From Caecitellus pseudoparvulus (taxonomy: Eukaryota > Bigyra: Bicosoecida), in contig CBFFRQ010000013.1 in the NCBI GenBank assembly GCA_965644315.1, positions 124,001 through 188,000 of the forward strand: a stretch of 64,000 bases of DNA. The letters run 5' to 3'. The translations under genes were made by a program, and so were the position numbers. Shown here one piece after another: positions 1 to 9,000 of this stretch; the stretch's first letter is position 1, and each line of letters opens with the position of its first letter. Under the pieces are notes generated by a model that did not search any database, was not told the DNA's origin, and worked only from the letters and a program-made list of their open reading frames with translations.

Positions 1-435
1 GCTGCTGCAGTGCCCCTGCCCAGCACCCGAGGCTTGCTGCCTTCGCCAGCCGGCACCGCCGGCAGCGCCTCGGCGGGCACGCCAGGCAGTGCCGCGTGGC
101 ATGGCCAGGCTGCTTGGAGCAGCCACGTGCCCCCTCATTGGGGCATGCCTGTGCCCCTGCCCCCCGCCCCCGCCATGGTGCTGCCTCCTGGTGCGCTTCC
201 CGGCGCTGTCACCATTCAGCAGCCAGGGCACGGCTCAGCTCACCAGCCCTATGCGGCCCACCAGGGCACACCCTTCCCCCCGCCATCCTGGCTTCAGGTC
301 CCCGGATTGATGCCCTCTCAGCCCAAGCGACCTCGTGTCGAGACGAGCGACGTGCTGGCGGCGGGCGCGCCTGGTCTGCCTGTGCCCCTCCCAGGGCCCT
401 GTCCCATTGAGTGGTTAGGAGGGGTTCGTTTTTGA
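1..435 (+). pseudogene. Host gene, 5' part, interrupted by a transposon (Pro/Ala-rich nuclear-type protein)
   Basis: The frame is open from base 1, so this is the continuation of a gene that begins before the window. The product is rich in Pro, Ala and Gly and carries a short basic cluster (PKRPR, encoded near 325) like a nuclear localisation signal. No known domain is visible. True host sequence ends at base 394. From 395 the frame enters the Harbinger element, gains 13 element-encoded codons and stops at 433-435. The host frame resumes at 5408 and ends at 5658. Whether the interrupted allele still makes a product is unknown: readthrough would give a protein lacking its normal tail. Function unknown. 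Confidence 0.6.
392..411. repeat. Target duplication CAG plus left terminal inverted repeat
   Basis: CAG at 392-394 is the left copy of the 3-bp target duplication. Bases 395-411 are the left terminal repeat, which pairs with 5388-5404 in inverted orientation with two mismatches. Confidence 0.85.
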
Positions 436-557
436 GCTTGTCAGGAGGGCATGTTGGCGATAGTTGTATGTGATAATGTACTGAGTATAAAATAACGAAT
501 GCATACATTATTTTTGTCAGAGTGTGCTTGAAAGGTTGGGTCTGTGATGCAAACTGG

Positions 558-570
558 ATGCGGAATTTGC
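558..570. repeat. Subterminal inverted repeat of the Harbinger element (left copy)
   Basis: The 13-mer ATGCGGAATTTGC at 558-570 occurs as an exact inverted copy at 5201-5213. The two lie 164 and 192 bases inside their ends. A looser match (a GTTTGT block) follows inside both. Subterminal repeats in DNA transposons are often binding sites for the element's own proteins; that role is inferred here. Confidence 0.55.
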
Positions 571-1015
571 TTGCCCACGTTTGTAAAAGGAGGCTGCTGT
601 CTTATGTTCCAGTCTACTTGCGCGTATTCGTACACTTTCGTGATCCAATGCAAATTTTTATGAAGTGTGGGCCGAATTTCGAGGAATCGGGCCGTTTTGG
701 TGATCACCCTCTTTCGATTCGGGTGAGTTGTCTGTCGATTACGAACAGAGGGCCTGCGTCGTCATCGAGGTGCTCACAAACCCGCATTCGACACCGGCGC
801 AACCAGCACTCCAGCCCCCATGTGTCTTTCACAGTGTCGAACTACCGATCAAACGATCAGCGTCCCAGGGTTGCAATTCACAATTTTCACCTCGAAGGCT
901 TGCACTTCCCGCAAGGCGAGTTTCGCGGAAATCGAAATGAGTCTTGGTTGAGACAGGCCGAACAAGGCACTGTGAGAAAAGACTCCCCGTATTGTCTTGC
1001 ACAGATCATACAACC

Positions 1016-2749
1016 ATGTCTGGCATGCAATTCCTGGTTTCCTTTTTACTGTTGCGCCGGCGGCAGCATGTCCGTAGGTTGCAAGCGCTCCAAGCACTTA
1101 TTGCCACAGAAGCAGCACTGTTGCTGGCAGTGGTAGCAATGGCCGATGAAGATGGACACGAGCAGGCCGTGCCACTACCGTGCTTCGATGAAGACTGTGC
1201 TCTGGAGGAGGGCGTGAGGGCCAGCGCACGTGGCCGCACCAATCCTCTTGCAGGTTTGGCATCCGGTGTGAGGACGTGGGTGGCACGGCAACATGGAGTG
1301 CCTCTCGAAGAGCACGAGGTTTGCACAACCCCACATACGGTGTTGCAGTATACTATGAAGCAGTTGTGCTCTGTTGGTGTGAACACTATTTTAGCTCTAT
1401 CGGTGTGGTTCATGAAATCTTCTGCACCAAAACTCTGGTACAGGTGGGTCATGCATTCGATCCTACCCGTGGAAGTAGAGGCCCACGCTGTGGAGCTTGC
1501 AGGTGATGAACCTGCAGAGGAACCAGACTCACAAGAGCACAGGACCTGGCAGAGACAGCTTCGGCGCCACAGGGAAGACTGTCTGCACGAGCACTGCAGT
1601 CGCCTTGGGGCATGCGAGCGTCCCATGGTGCAGCAACAGCCATCAGTGGCAGACTGGTGGGGTGCTGTGGACTCATCATTCTGCGGCCAAGGATGCACTT
1701 TCAGTTGGCTGGAGGCTTGTTGCCTTGGAGTGCATTATATGTGCAAGGGTTTCAACATGAGAGCTGGACAAGAAGCGTTCACTGGGGCATCGAAGTCCAC
1801 ATGCAGTCGAATCCTAAAGGTTTTCTTGCGGTCTATCTCATCCAGCATGTTTGAACAGCAGGTGTACATGCCAGCACCAGATTCTGGGGAGTGGATGGAG
1901 AGTGTACGATTGAACTTTGCCCTGTCAGGCATGCAGCTGCCGTGCGTAGCAGGCAGCGTGGATGATACACATGTGCGTGCTTACATCAGTGAAGATAGTG
2001 GAAAGGGCGTATACATAAACAAGGATGGCGTGGCTTCGGTTAGTGCCCAGTGCATGGTAAGTGGCCACGGACTCTTCTGGCAAGCAGACATTGGGTATGC
2101 TGGTGCCGAAAGCGATCGGGGGAAGCTCATAAGGTCTCCCATGTTTGCGGCAATGGTCGGGAACCCAAGCTTACGTCCTTGTCCACTCCCATATACATTG
2201 GCAGCAGACTCGGGATTTCGTCCGGGGTACACATTCTTACTTCTTCCGTTCGACCAGCGGGACACTGATGTGGTGCAGCCGAATCATTTGGTGACAATTT
2301 TCCACGATGCACTTTTGCACATTCGAGTTAAGGTAGAATGTGCATTTGGAGAGCTCAAGAACAGGTTCCGCATCTTGAACAACACTGCGAATGGAAACCT
2401 TGGGCCAGCAGCAGTTGCACTGCGTCTACGTGTAGCTGTAGCACTGCATAACTTTGTACTGCGAGCTCTGCCATTGCGGGCATCTGTGTGGCATGCCCTT
2501 GATGTGACAGCGCCGGGGACTGTCTGGGGTGACCTGCTGGAAGAAGCAACGGCAAAGGTGGTAGAGGACTTGCTTGAGGCGCAGCCCCCTTCATGGAGTA
2601 TGCCGAGTGCCATGGGATGGAAGACGCAAGTGCTGGAGCTGGCGCTTGGCCAGCTTCCACCCACACCATCTTCAAGTATGCTGGGGTTCAGTATCGCTCC
2701 ATCATGGTGGGCACTGCCCAGTGGTGCCGCGAGAGAGTTGAAGAGCTAG
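1016..2749 (+). CDS. PIF/Harbinger transposase (DDE superfamily nuclease)
   Basis: The protein is predicted to cut and rejoin the element's DNA ends. The start is the first ATG of the open frame; upstream in-frame codons to 944 contain none, and a short upstream intron ending at TTGCACAG (near 1004) is possible. The product has 577 residues. The catalytic triad of the DDE_Tnp_4 type is complete: Asp316 in GSVDDTHVRAY, Asp398 in LAADSGFRPGY, and Glu441 in VECAFGELKNRFRIL. No frameshift or stop interrupts the core. The N-terminal third shows no recognised domain. It faces the second gene of the element, with 115 bp between the stops. It shows no similarity to the host genes around it and was brought in by the element. 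Confidence 0.9.
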   Translation: MSGMQFLVSFLLLRRRQHVRRLQALQALIATEAALLLAVVAMADEDGHEQAVPLPCFDEDCALEEGVRASARGRTNPLAGLASGVRTWVARQHGVPLEEHEVCTTPHTVLQYTMKQLCSVGVNTILALSVWFMKSSAPKLWYRWVMHSILPVEVEAHAVELAGDEPAEEPDSQEHRTWQRQLRRHREDCLHEHCSRLGACERPMVQQQPSVADWWGAVDSSFCGQGCTFSWLEACCLGVHYMCKGFNMRAGQEAFTGASKSTCSRILKVFLRSISSSMFEQQVYMPAPDSGEWMESVRLNFALSGMQLPCVAGSVDDTHVRAYISEDSGKGVYINKDGVASVSAQCMVSGHGLFWQADIGYAGAESDRGKLIRSPMFAAMVGNPSLRPCPLPYTLAADSGFRPGYTFLLLPFDQRDTDVVQPNHLVTIFHDALLHIRVKVECAFGELKNRFRILNNTANGNLGPAAVALRLRVAVALHNFVLRALPLRASVWHALDVTAPGTVWGDLLEEATAKVVEDLLEAQPPSWSMPSAMGWKTQVLELALGQLPPTPSSSMLGFSIAPSWWALPSGAARELKS

Positions 2750-2864
2750 CCCTTCTGCACCTGCAAGCACCTGAACAGCCTGGGGCTGCCGGCGAAGGTG
2801 ATGAAGGGAGTGACTGGGAAGGTGACTCTGTTGGCAGTCAATAATGCAGTGTGTTGTCTCATGT

Positions 2865-5085
2865 TCATGACTGCATGGGTTGCCCAGCAACACTACGCTT
2901 CTTCAGGGCTGTAACCATTTGAAGTCGGGCGCGTGCGACCTTCAGCTCCTTGTCTGCGTCTGACAGCGGGTGCGGTGGCATGCCACGCAAGGTTGGAGGC
3001 ACACTTCCGCTGTGCAGCTGCTCCAAAACAGTCTGAACCTGCTCTTGCATGCTAAGGTCACCGTCAATGATGCTTAGGTCCAACCACCCCTGCACTCTTG
3101 TAATTACACCTGATATCGCTGCATCTACCGCACGCTCACTATGTGCGGCAGCAGCACCTGGTGCAGGCACCGAAAGCGAAGGTGCGGGCTGCTGCACTTG
3201 CAAGGACTGCTGGAAAAACTGAAGAAGTGAGGCGTCCTGTTGTGCTTGTCGTTCCCGTGCTGCCTCTTCAGCAACCTGTCGTTTCTCCAGCGAATCTGCC
3301 AAACGGGCAACGATGTCACGCATGCCTGCGGCTGGTGGTGACGTGCCAGACCCCAGGCGACCTCCATCCAGGGCTCCAGTTGCTTTTGCAACAGCAGCAA
3401 CACGGCTTCCCGTGCTCGTTCCACTCCCCGCACCTGATAGGTACTCTCCGCCCTGTCGCGGACTTTCAGTGGGCAACGCAGCGGGCCTGCCACTCGCCAA
3501 CAGCGAGGCTACTGTGTGTGATCCTTCAGATCTAGCCTCTGCAAATATCCCGTTGGTGATGTTGCGAGGCACTGAAGACATCGTTGCCTTTGGCCTGGCT
3601 TTGCCTTGGCACACGCTTGCATAATTCATCAGCTCGCCCGGAAGCAGTCCACCGTTCAGGGGTGGATAGCGCAAGTCATCAGTTGGTCCCACAGGCAACC
3701 ACATTTCCTTGTTCGTTACGCTACACCGCAGGCGCTGGAAGCGCAAGCGCGCAGCGGCGCTTGCGTTTCGTGCCCTGCTCCACCCCACCTTCGTGATGTC
3801 CCAACGTGTGTACTTCTTTCCATTTAAATCAAGAGAGGGAGCACCAGGGTGGCTAGGGGCTGTGGGTTCGCTTGCCCCCCCGCTTCCCGTCCTTCTGCCC
3901 TCAGACCCGTTGATGATGTCAACCTGTTTCTTCAACGTTTCGAGGCTGGCCCAAGTACCTGAAGCTGGAACCAGAGCCTCACGAAGGAGGCTTGAAACCA
4001 GGACCAAGCCTGACCACGACAGGAAGGCTTCTTGGGAATCACTACCTGGTGTTGAAACCAACACCATGTACTTTGAGTCGTCTCGCTCCGGCCATGGCCT
4101 TCCTAGCATGTTCGTGTCATGCTCCTCGAAGGCAGTGAGCAGCAACGGCAAGAATTTGTGAGCTAGGCTCTTGCCCACAATGCCACTTCGCATCTTGTTG
4201 CTCCCTTGTGTGGCAAAAGTCCGGAACAGGCTTCTGTCAGAGCCTTCCGGGCATGGCTCACCCGACGAGACAACACGACCCCCAAGAGATGAGTAGTCAA
4301 TGGTACCCTCACGAACACCCAGACGAACGATAGCTCCAGACATTCTCCATGCACTTGCTTTGTTTCCAAAGGCAGCCCAGGTCGACGACGGCATCAAGGT
4401 GGCGAACTCCTTCTTGTCAGGGTGCGTCTGCACCCCATTCTTGGACGGTGTTTGCAACAGAGCTCGATCAGTAGAGGCCCACGGAATTGGGCTCGCTGAG
4501 TCGAGACGCATCAACGCACGGGCAGGGGAAGTGGCAGCTGGTGTCGCGCCGACGGCACCAGCAGCACTCCGTGGTGGGGAAGGGCTGCCAGCTGTCCAGG
4601 ACACACCACCACTCTCCAAGTCAGGACTTGAACTGTCACTCTTGCCCTCATCACCACTCATGTCAACGACCTCGTCTGCGGGCAGAGTCAGGAAGGCGTG
4701 TTTGCGAGAAGCGTTTCGGAGTTTCACACAGCGGAAATGAAAACGAACCGAAAGCTTCCAGTTGTTCCTTAGCGTTTGTCTTCATCCTCCTGGCAATGCT
4801 TGCTGTAAGGGCAGCAATCCGGACTGGTCTGGTAGGCGTTGCGATGGCGGGTGATTCTTGCGCAGCGAGTTCGCTTCCTGGAGGCGTTGCAGGCAGCTCA
4901 AACACCCGTCCTGCTGCCCCGAGCCTCGCGCCCGTCCGCAGTCGGGAAGTCGGTGCGTTACCTTGAAGGAACTGTCGGACCAGTGCATGTGTGTCCGCTT
5001 GCGAGCCTTCAACTGCGGTTCTTTTGCCACTCGTCGGCGCATCTGCCTGAACGCGTGCATTCCGGGGGCGCTTGCGGCCAGACAT
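2865..5085 (-). CDS. Second protein of the Harbinger element, unknown family (two exons)
   Basis: The start is ATG at 5085. Exon 1 (5085-4749) joins exon 2 (4675-2865) across a 73-nt intron ending in CTGACTCTGCCCGCAG; a donor at 4727 (GTGAAA) would also keep frame. The spliced product is 715 residues. The N-terminus is basic (SGRKRPRNAR), then comes an acidic Ser-rich stretch, a central part with scattered hydrophobic and aromatic residues, and a Gln/Ala-rich helical tail. Harbinger elements usually encode a Myb/SANT-like DNA-binding partner that escorts the transposase; no clear Myb repeat (regularly spaced Trp) is visible here. The position inside the element supports a partner role, but the family is not recognised. 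Confidence 0.6.
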
Positions 5086-5387
5086 GGCAGCAAATCATTC
5101 CAAGAGTATGCTCACAACTTACTGTGAATAGTTTAAAAGTAGAGTTTGATATCCATATCTGCACTGCTCGCCATGGTACACAAACCACTGCCAGCAAGTG
5201 GCAAATTCCGCATGCTAATAGGCTCGATAAACAACGCTCTGTTGCACACGACAGAGCGGCCGTTCAAGTCTAACATCCTCTGTTAGTGTCAAGGTGACAA
5301 AACATGCTGCCTGCAGCACTTTTCCGTGAACTTCAAAAAATGCATTCTCGTTTCACAGATTTTCTCGATTCAGAGGCCTCCGCTGGC

Positions 5388-5407
5388 CTCAATGAGACAC
5401 GGCCCAG
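5388..5407. repeat. Right terminal inverted repeat plus target duplication CAG
   Basis: Bases 5388-5404 are the right terminal repeat, inverted relative to 395-411. CAG at 5405-5407 is the right copy of the target duplication, after which host coding sequence resumes. Confidence 0.85.
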
Positions 5408-5658
5408 CACAGGCGCCTGTCATCCGAGGCCAAGTGGGTGCGCCCTGTGTGGCCATGCTGGGACACCTGCCCACATCCCTGGGCGCCAAGCCCGGCATGG
5501 CCCGTCTGCCAGAGGGCTGGCAGACCCCCCCCACGCGCATGGGGAGCGGTGCCCACGCTTTCCCCCTCTCCTGGGCCCAGCGACTCCCAGCCAAGTCTCC
5601 CGCCGCGGAGCACCTCGGGGGTAGCAAGCGGGCAAGACCCACTCCCTACCCCCAGTGA
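5408..5658 (+). pseudogene. Host gene, 3' part, downstream of the transposon
   Basis: If 395-5407 (the element plus one CAG) is left out, the codon begun at base 394 is completed at 5408-5409 and the frame continues for 82 more sense codons to TGA at 5656-5658. The encoded tail has the same Pro/Ala/Gly-rich character as the 5' part and a basic cluster (SKRARP) near the end. The match of frame, composition and target duplication shows this is the displaced 3' end of the gene at 1-394. In the present sequence it is cut off from its start. Confidence 0.7.
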
Positions 5659-6029
5659 TCATACCCCCTGGAGCTCTGTGCGAAAGCTGGGGCTGCGCGT
5701 GTCTCCCAGCCTTCAGGCCGGACCACGCGCAGACCAGCGCCAGAGCCTTGTCAACCCGTTTCGCTTCTGTTGTGATGTGATCCCGGTGGGGAGCGCCAGA
5801 GCAGGCACCCCCCACCACCGTGATGTGATACAGAGAGGGGTGCACCTTATTGTGCACCCCCATGCATGTGGGCCGATGTCTACGAACTTCAATGCAATCT
5901 CCCCGCTGCGTGCTTCGTCCGGGAAGCGCGAGAGCCCTGCCGCGCCGTGGCTGCCGCCCGTCAAATCCCAAAACAAGGACACGCCCCGATTCCAGTGCAC
6001 ACTAGTGTGCCTATCTGCCCCTTGCCGTC
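5659..6029 (+). other. Intergenic region with a perfect hairpin
   Basis: There is no convincing gene. Open frames crossing this stretch lack a good start and run into neighbouring genes in other frames. A perfect 9-bp inverted repeat, GGGGTGCAC at 5837-5845 and GTGCACCCC at 5852-5860 with loop CTTATT, lies about 170 bp before the next start codon. The motif GTGATGTGAT occurs twice just upstream of the hairpin. The stretch probably holds the 3' end of the host gene and the promoter and 5' UTR of the next gene. Confidence 0.45.
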
Positions 6030-9000
6030 ATGGGGGCGACAGTATCCTCTTCCAAGCCAAGGCGTGGCCAGGAAGCAAGCTCCTCCGTCGCTGCGACGAG
6101 CGCTGCAGAGCACAGCACCCTCTCCTTCGCCAGCTTGCCCAAAGCCCTGGTGCGTGCGCCAACTCCGTGCACTTCACAGCACGCATACGATCCTTTTGCA
6201 CCCCGCCCCCGCGCCTGCATGCAGACCAAGCATGACTTGGACGGCTACGCGGCTGGCCTGCTACAGCTTCCTCCCGCAGCGGCAGCCGCTGAGCCAGAGG
6301 CAGCCCTGGCCGCCCACCTCGTCGGGTGGGGCTCGGGGCAGGTGAATCGCTTCATACTCAGGGTGCAGGGTGCTGTGGCGCACCTCTCTGCCAGCCCCGA
6401 CGCCGACCCCGCTGACTTTTCCACGACAAGTCTGGACAACCAGCACCCCCACCCAGCCCGCGGCCTGCCAGCGTTCAAACTCATCAAGCCCCACCTCGCA
6501 CAGCACATGACGACCACACCTCTACCAGTGCCGCTCTTTCAAGCCCTCATCACCACTCCCCACCGTGACCTGCTGTCCCCTGCAGCTCACGGCGCCCAAG
6601 CCTCCTTCCCGCTGCGCCGCCTGTCGGCAGCTTTTGCTGCCTCTACTCCCTTCTCCAGCGGCTGCGGCGGGCTCCTCCCGCAAGGCACACCCCAAACCAT
6701 TGAACAGGCAGATGCGCTGCATGCTGCGCCCCTCCTCGTCGCCCTCATCGCCACGAGCGCGGCGTCGCCCGGCGACCGCTGGCGCAAGCTGCTGCGCCTC
6801 CTGCCGTCCACCTCTCCGCCTGGCTCACCGCATGCCTGCTCCTGGGCGGCCTTCTCAAACCTAGTGCACCTACTCCTGCATGTCCTGCACGTGCTGCGCC
6901 TGCTGCCGCTGGCGCTGCTGGGCCCACGCCTGGCCCTGCTCAGCGCCCGCCTGCACACCGATGTCCGGAGCCTGCCAGGAGGGGACATGGCCCCCTCCTC
7001 CTCGCCCCGTGCCTCCACCAGCAGGCGCAGCAGTGGGCGCAGTCCACGGGCGACGGTGACGCCCTCTCGACCCATCTCCCCAGGTGGGGCGTGGGGCGCC
7101 CTGCCCAGTCCCGCTGCGCGTGGACACACGCCCAGTTGGGGACGGGACCGCAGCCCGGTTGCGTCCCGCGACCTGTCCGCCTCATCTGACACCGGCGGTG
7201 GAGGCAAGTGGGGACCAGAGCACATCCCCACCGCCACCCTGGGCTCCTGCCTTTCAGCGCACGCCGACGTGGCAGCCCTCCTCCGGGCTGTCGATGCCGT
7301 GCTGGGGCACATTCGCTCTGGCGTCACCACCCGCAGCATCAAGGGTGCCATGACGGCGTACTGCTCCCGCCTGGACACCCTGGGGGCCGAAATCAGCGCA
7401 CATAGACTGCACCAGCGCCTGGATGTGCGGGGGCCGGGGCGTGGCAGCTCCCCCCACGCCGCAGTGTTGGTGTGCCCGTTGACTGCCTCTGACCTGCAGC
7501 GGGAGCTGGGCGGCCGGGCTCCTGCGGAGGGGGGGGCGTCCACTTCGGGCACGCTGGGCGGCATGGGGCACTCTCCCCTGCTGCAGTTCCTGCAGGAGGC
7601 GGCTCAGCCAGGGTCCGCACCACGAGGGGCGGAGGACTTGTACCGGGTCCTGGATGTCACAGCCGAGGGCAGCTACCTGCCCCTGCTTGGGCAAGAGGCG
7701 CCTGTGCCGACCTCTCGGTCTGCCAAGGTCAGTGCCCGGCACCCGGCCTCGACAGGGTGGGTCTCAGGGCTCCGCAAGGCTCACACAGGTGGCTTCAGTG
7801 TCAAGCGTGCTTGGGCGCTAGCACGGGTGCCCTTGCGGGTGCTGCAGGCAGCCAACGCGCTGTTGCAGGGCGCAGTGGCGGGCAGCCTGCGCCGGGACAC
7901 CCTGGCCGCAGCCCTGCCAGGCCAGTTGGAGCAAGTGCATTGTTTGCGTCTGCTCACTCGGTCGGGTGCACCTGGAGCGCCGGTCCTGCCCTCCGGCACG
8001 CTGTCTCTGGCCGCCAGCAAGGCGCAGGCTGCCAAGCACCAGCGCGCGTCTCGAGCCATCGCCGACTCCCCCAACCTCCTGTCCGTCATCGCCAGCGTGG
8101 GGGGCGGCGGACACCGAAGCTCCGCAGTGTCCTTCGCCTCACTGCACTCCGCTGCCACAGCTGCAGAGGGGGTAGGCAGGGGCCCCGGCGGCGCTCACAC
8201 CCGGGACGGCCTGTCCAGCTTGGCCACCAGGGTGGTGGCGTCTTCCTCCTACGCGGGGCAGTCCTGGTTCTCCCCCCTCTCAGTGGTCGCGCACACGGCA
8301 GGCTGCATCCCACGCATATCTGTCAAGGCCGCCCAAGACACATACACGTCAGAGTGGGACCTGAACCAGCAGCTGGGCAAGCCGTGCCCGCCTCCTTCCT
8401 CCATGCACCCCATCAAGCGCATGTTTGCCGTGAGGGACGGTGCGGCGCTGGAACTGGCCAGTCGCAAGCTGCACCGAGCAGCCAGTCGGCGTGCAGCGTC
8501 AGGGGCACGCCTGACGCCCCTGGCTCACGGCAAGCAAGGTGGTCCCGCCCGCTCCCCCTCCCAACACCCCCTGCAAGTCAAGACGTCTGGTCTGTCGGCT
8601 GCCTCCACGACTAGCGACGGTGTGGAGGAGTGGGTCACAGGTCTCTCCAGCGCCGCCAGCACGCCCCTCAGGCGCATCGGCTCCACACTGCCCCGCCTAC
8701 TCAGCCGCACCGGCAGCATGTCCCCCTCCAGCGTGGCTTTTCGACCACCGCCCGTGGACACCAGTGTTGGGCAACGCACTCCTGCTGCCGGCACCGGCAG
8801 TGCCGTGCTGGGTCCTGGCTTTGTTGACGGCAATGTCTCGGGCGATGACTCCGAGTCCGACGACGGCAACGCAGCAGAGAGCACAGGTGGCGCGAGCGCC
8901 AACCCGGCCCCACGCAGCCTTGCTGGTTGGCGCACCGTCATGCGCAAGTTCCCTCGCCTCATCCACATCATGACACAGCTGTCAGCTGTGCAGCTGCTGG

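Larger units (their letters stand above)
395..5404. mobile_element. Complete PIF/Harbinger DNA transposon, 5010 bp, with two convergent genes
   Basis: The ends are a 17-bp terminal inverted repeat: GGCCCTGTCCCATTGAG at 395-411, and GGCCGTGTCTCATTGAG on the minus strand reading from 5404, 15 of 17 identical. The element is flanked by the direct repeat CAG at 392-394 and 5405-5407, a 3-bp target duplication of the CWG kind known for this superfamily. Inside are an intact DDE transposase (plus strand) and a second gene (minus strand), the two-gene plan typical of Harbinger elements. Parts of the interior are visibly AT-richer than the flanking host DNA, notably 436-1000 and 5100-5380. Near-identical ends and open frames suggest a recent and possibly autonomous copy. 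Confidence 0.88.

Noticed and set aside
5438-6235. 265-codon plus-strand frame
   Set aside because: Wrong frame relative to the host gene tail (5408-5658), it overlaps the start of the next gene and is low complexity.
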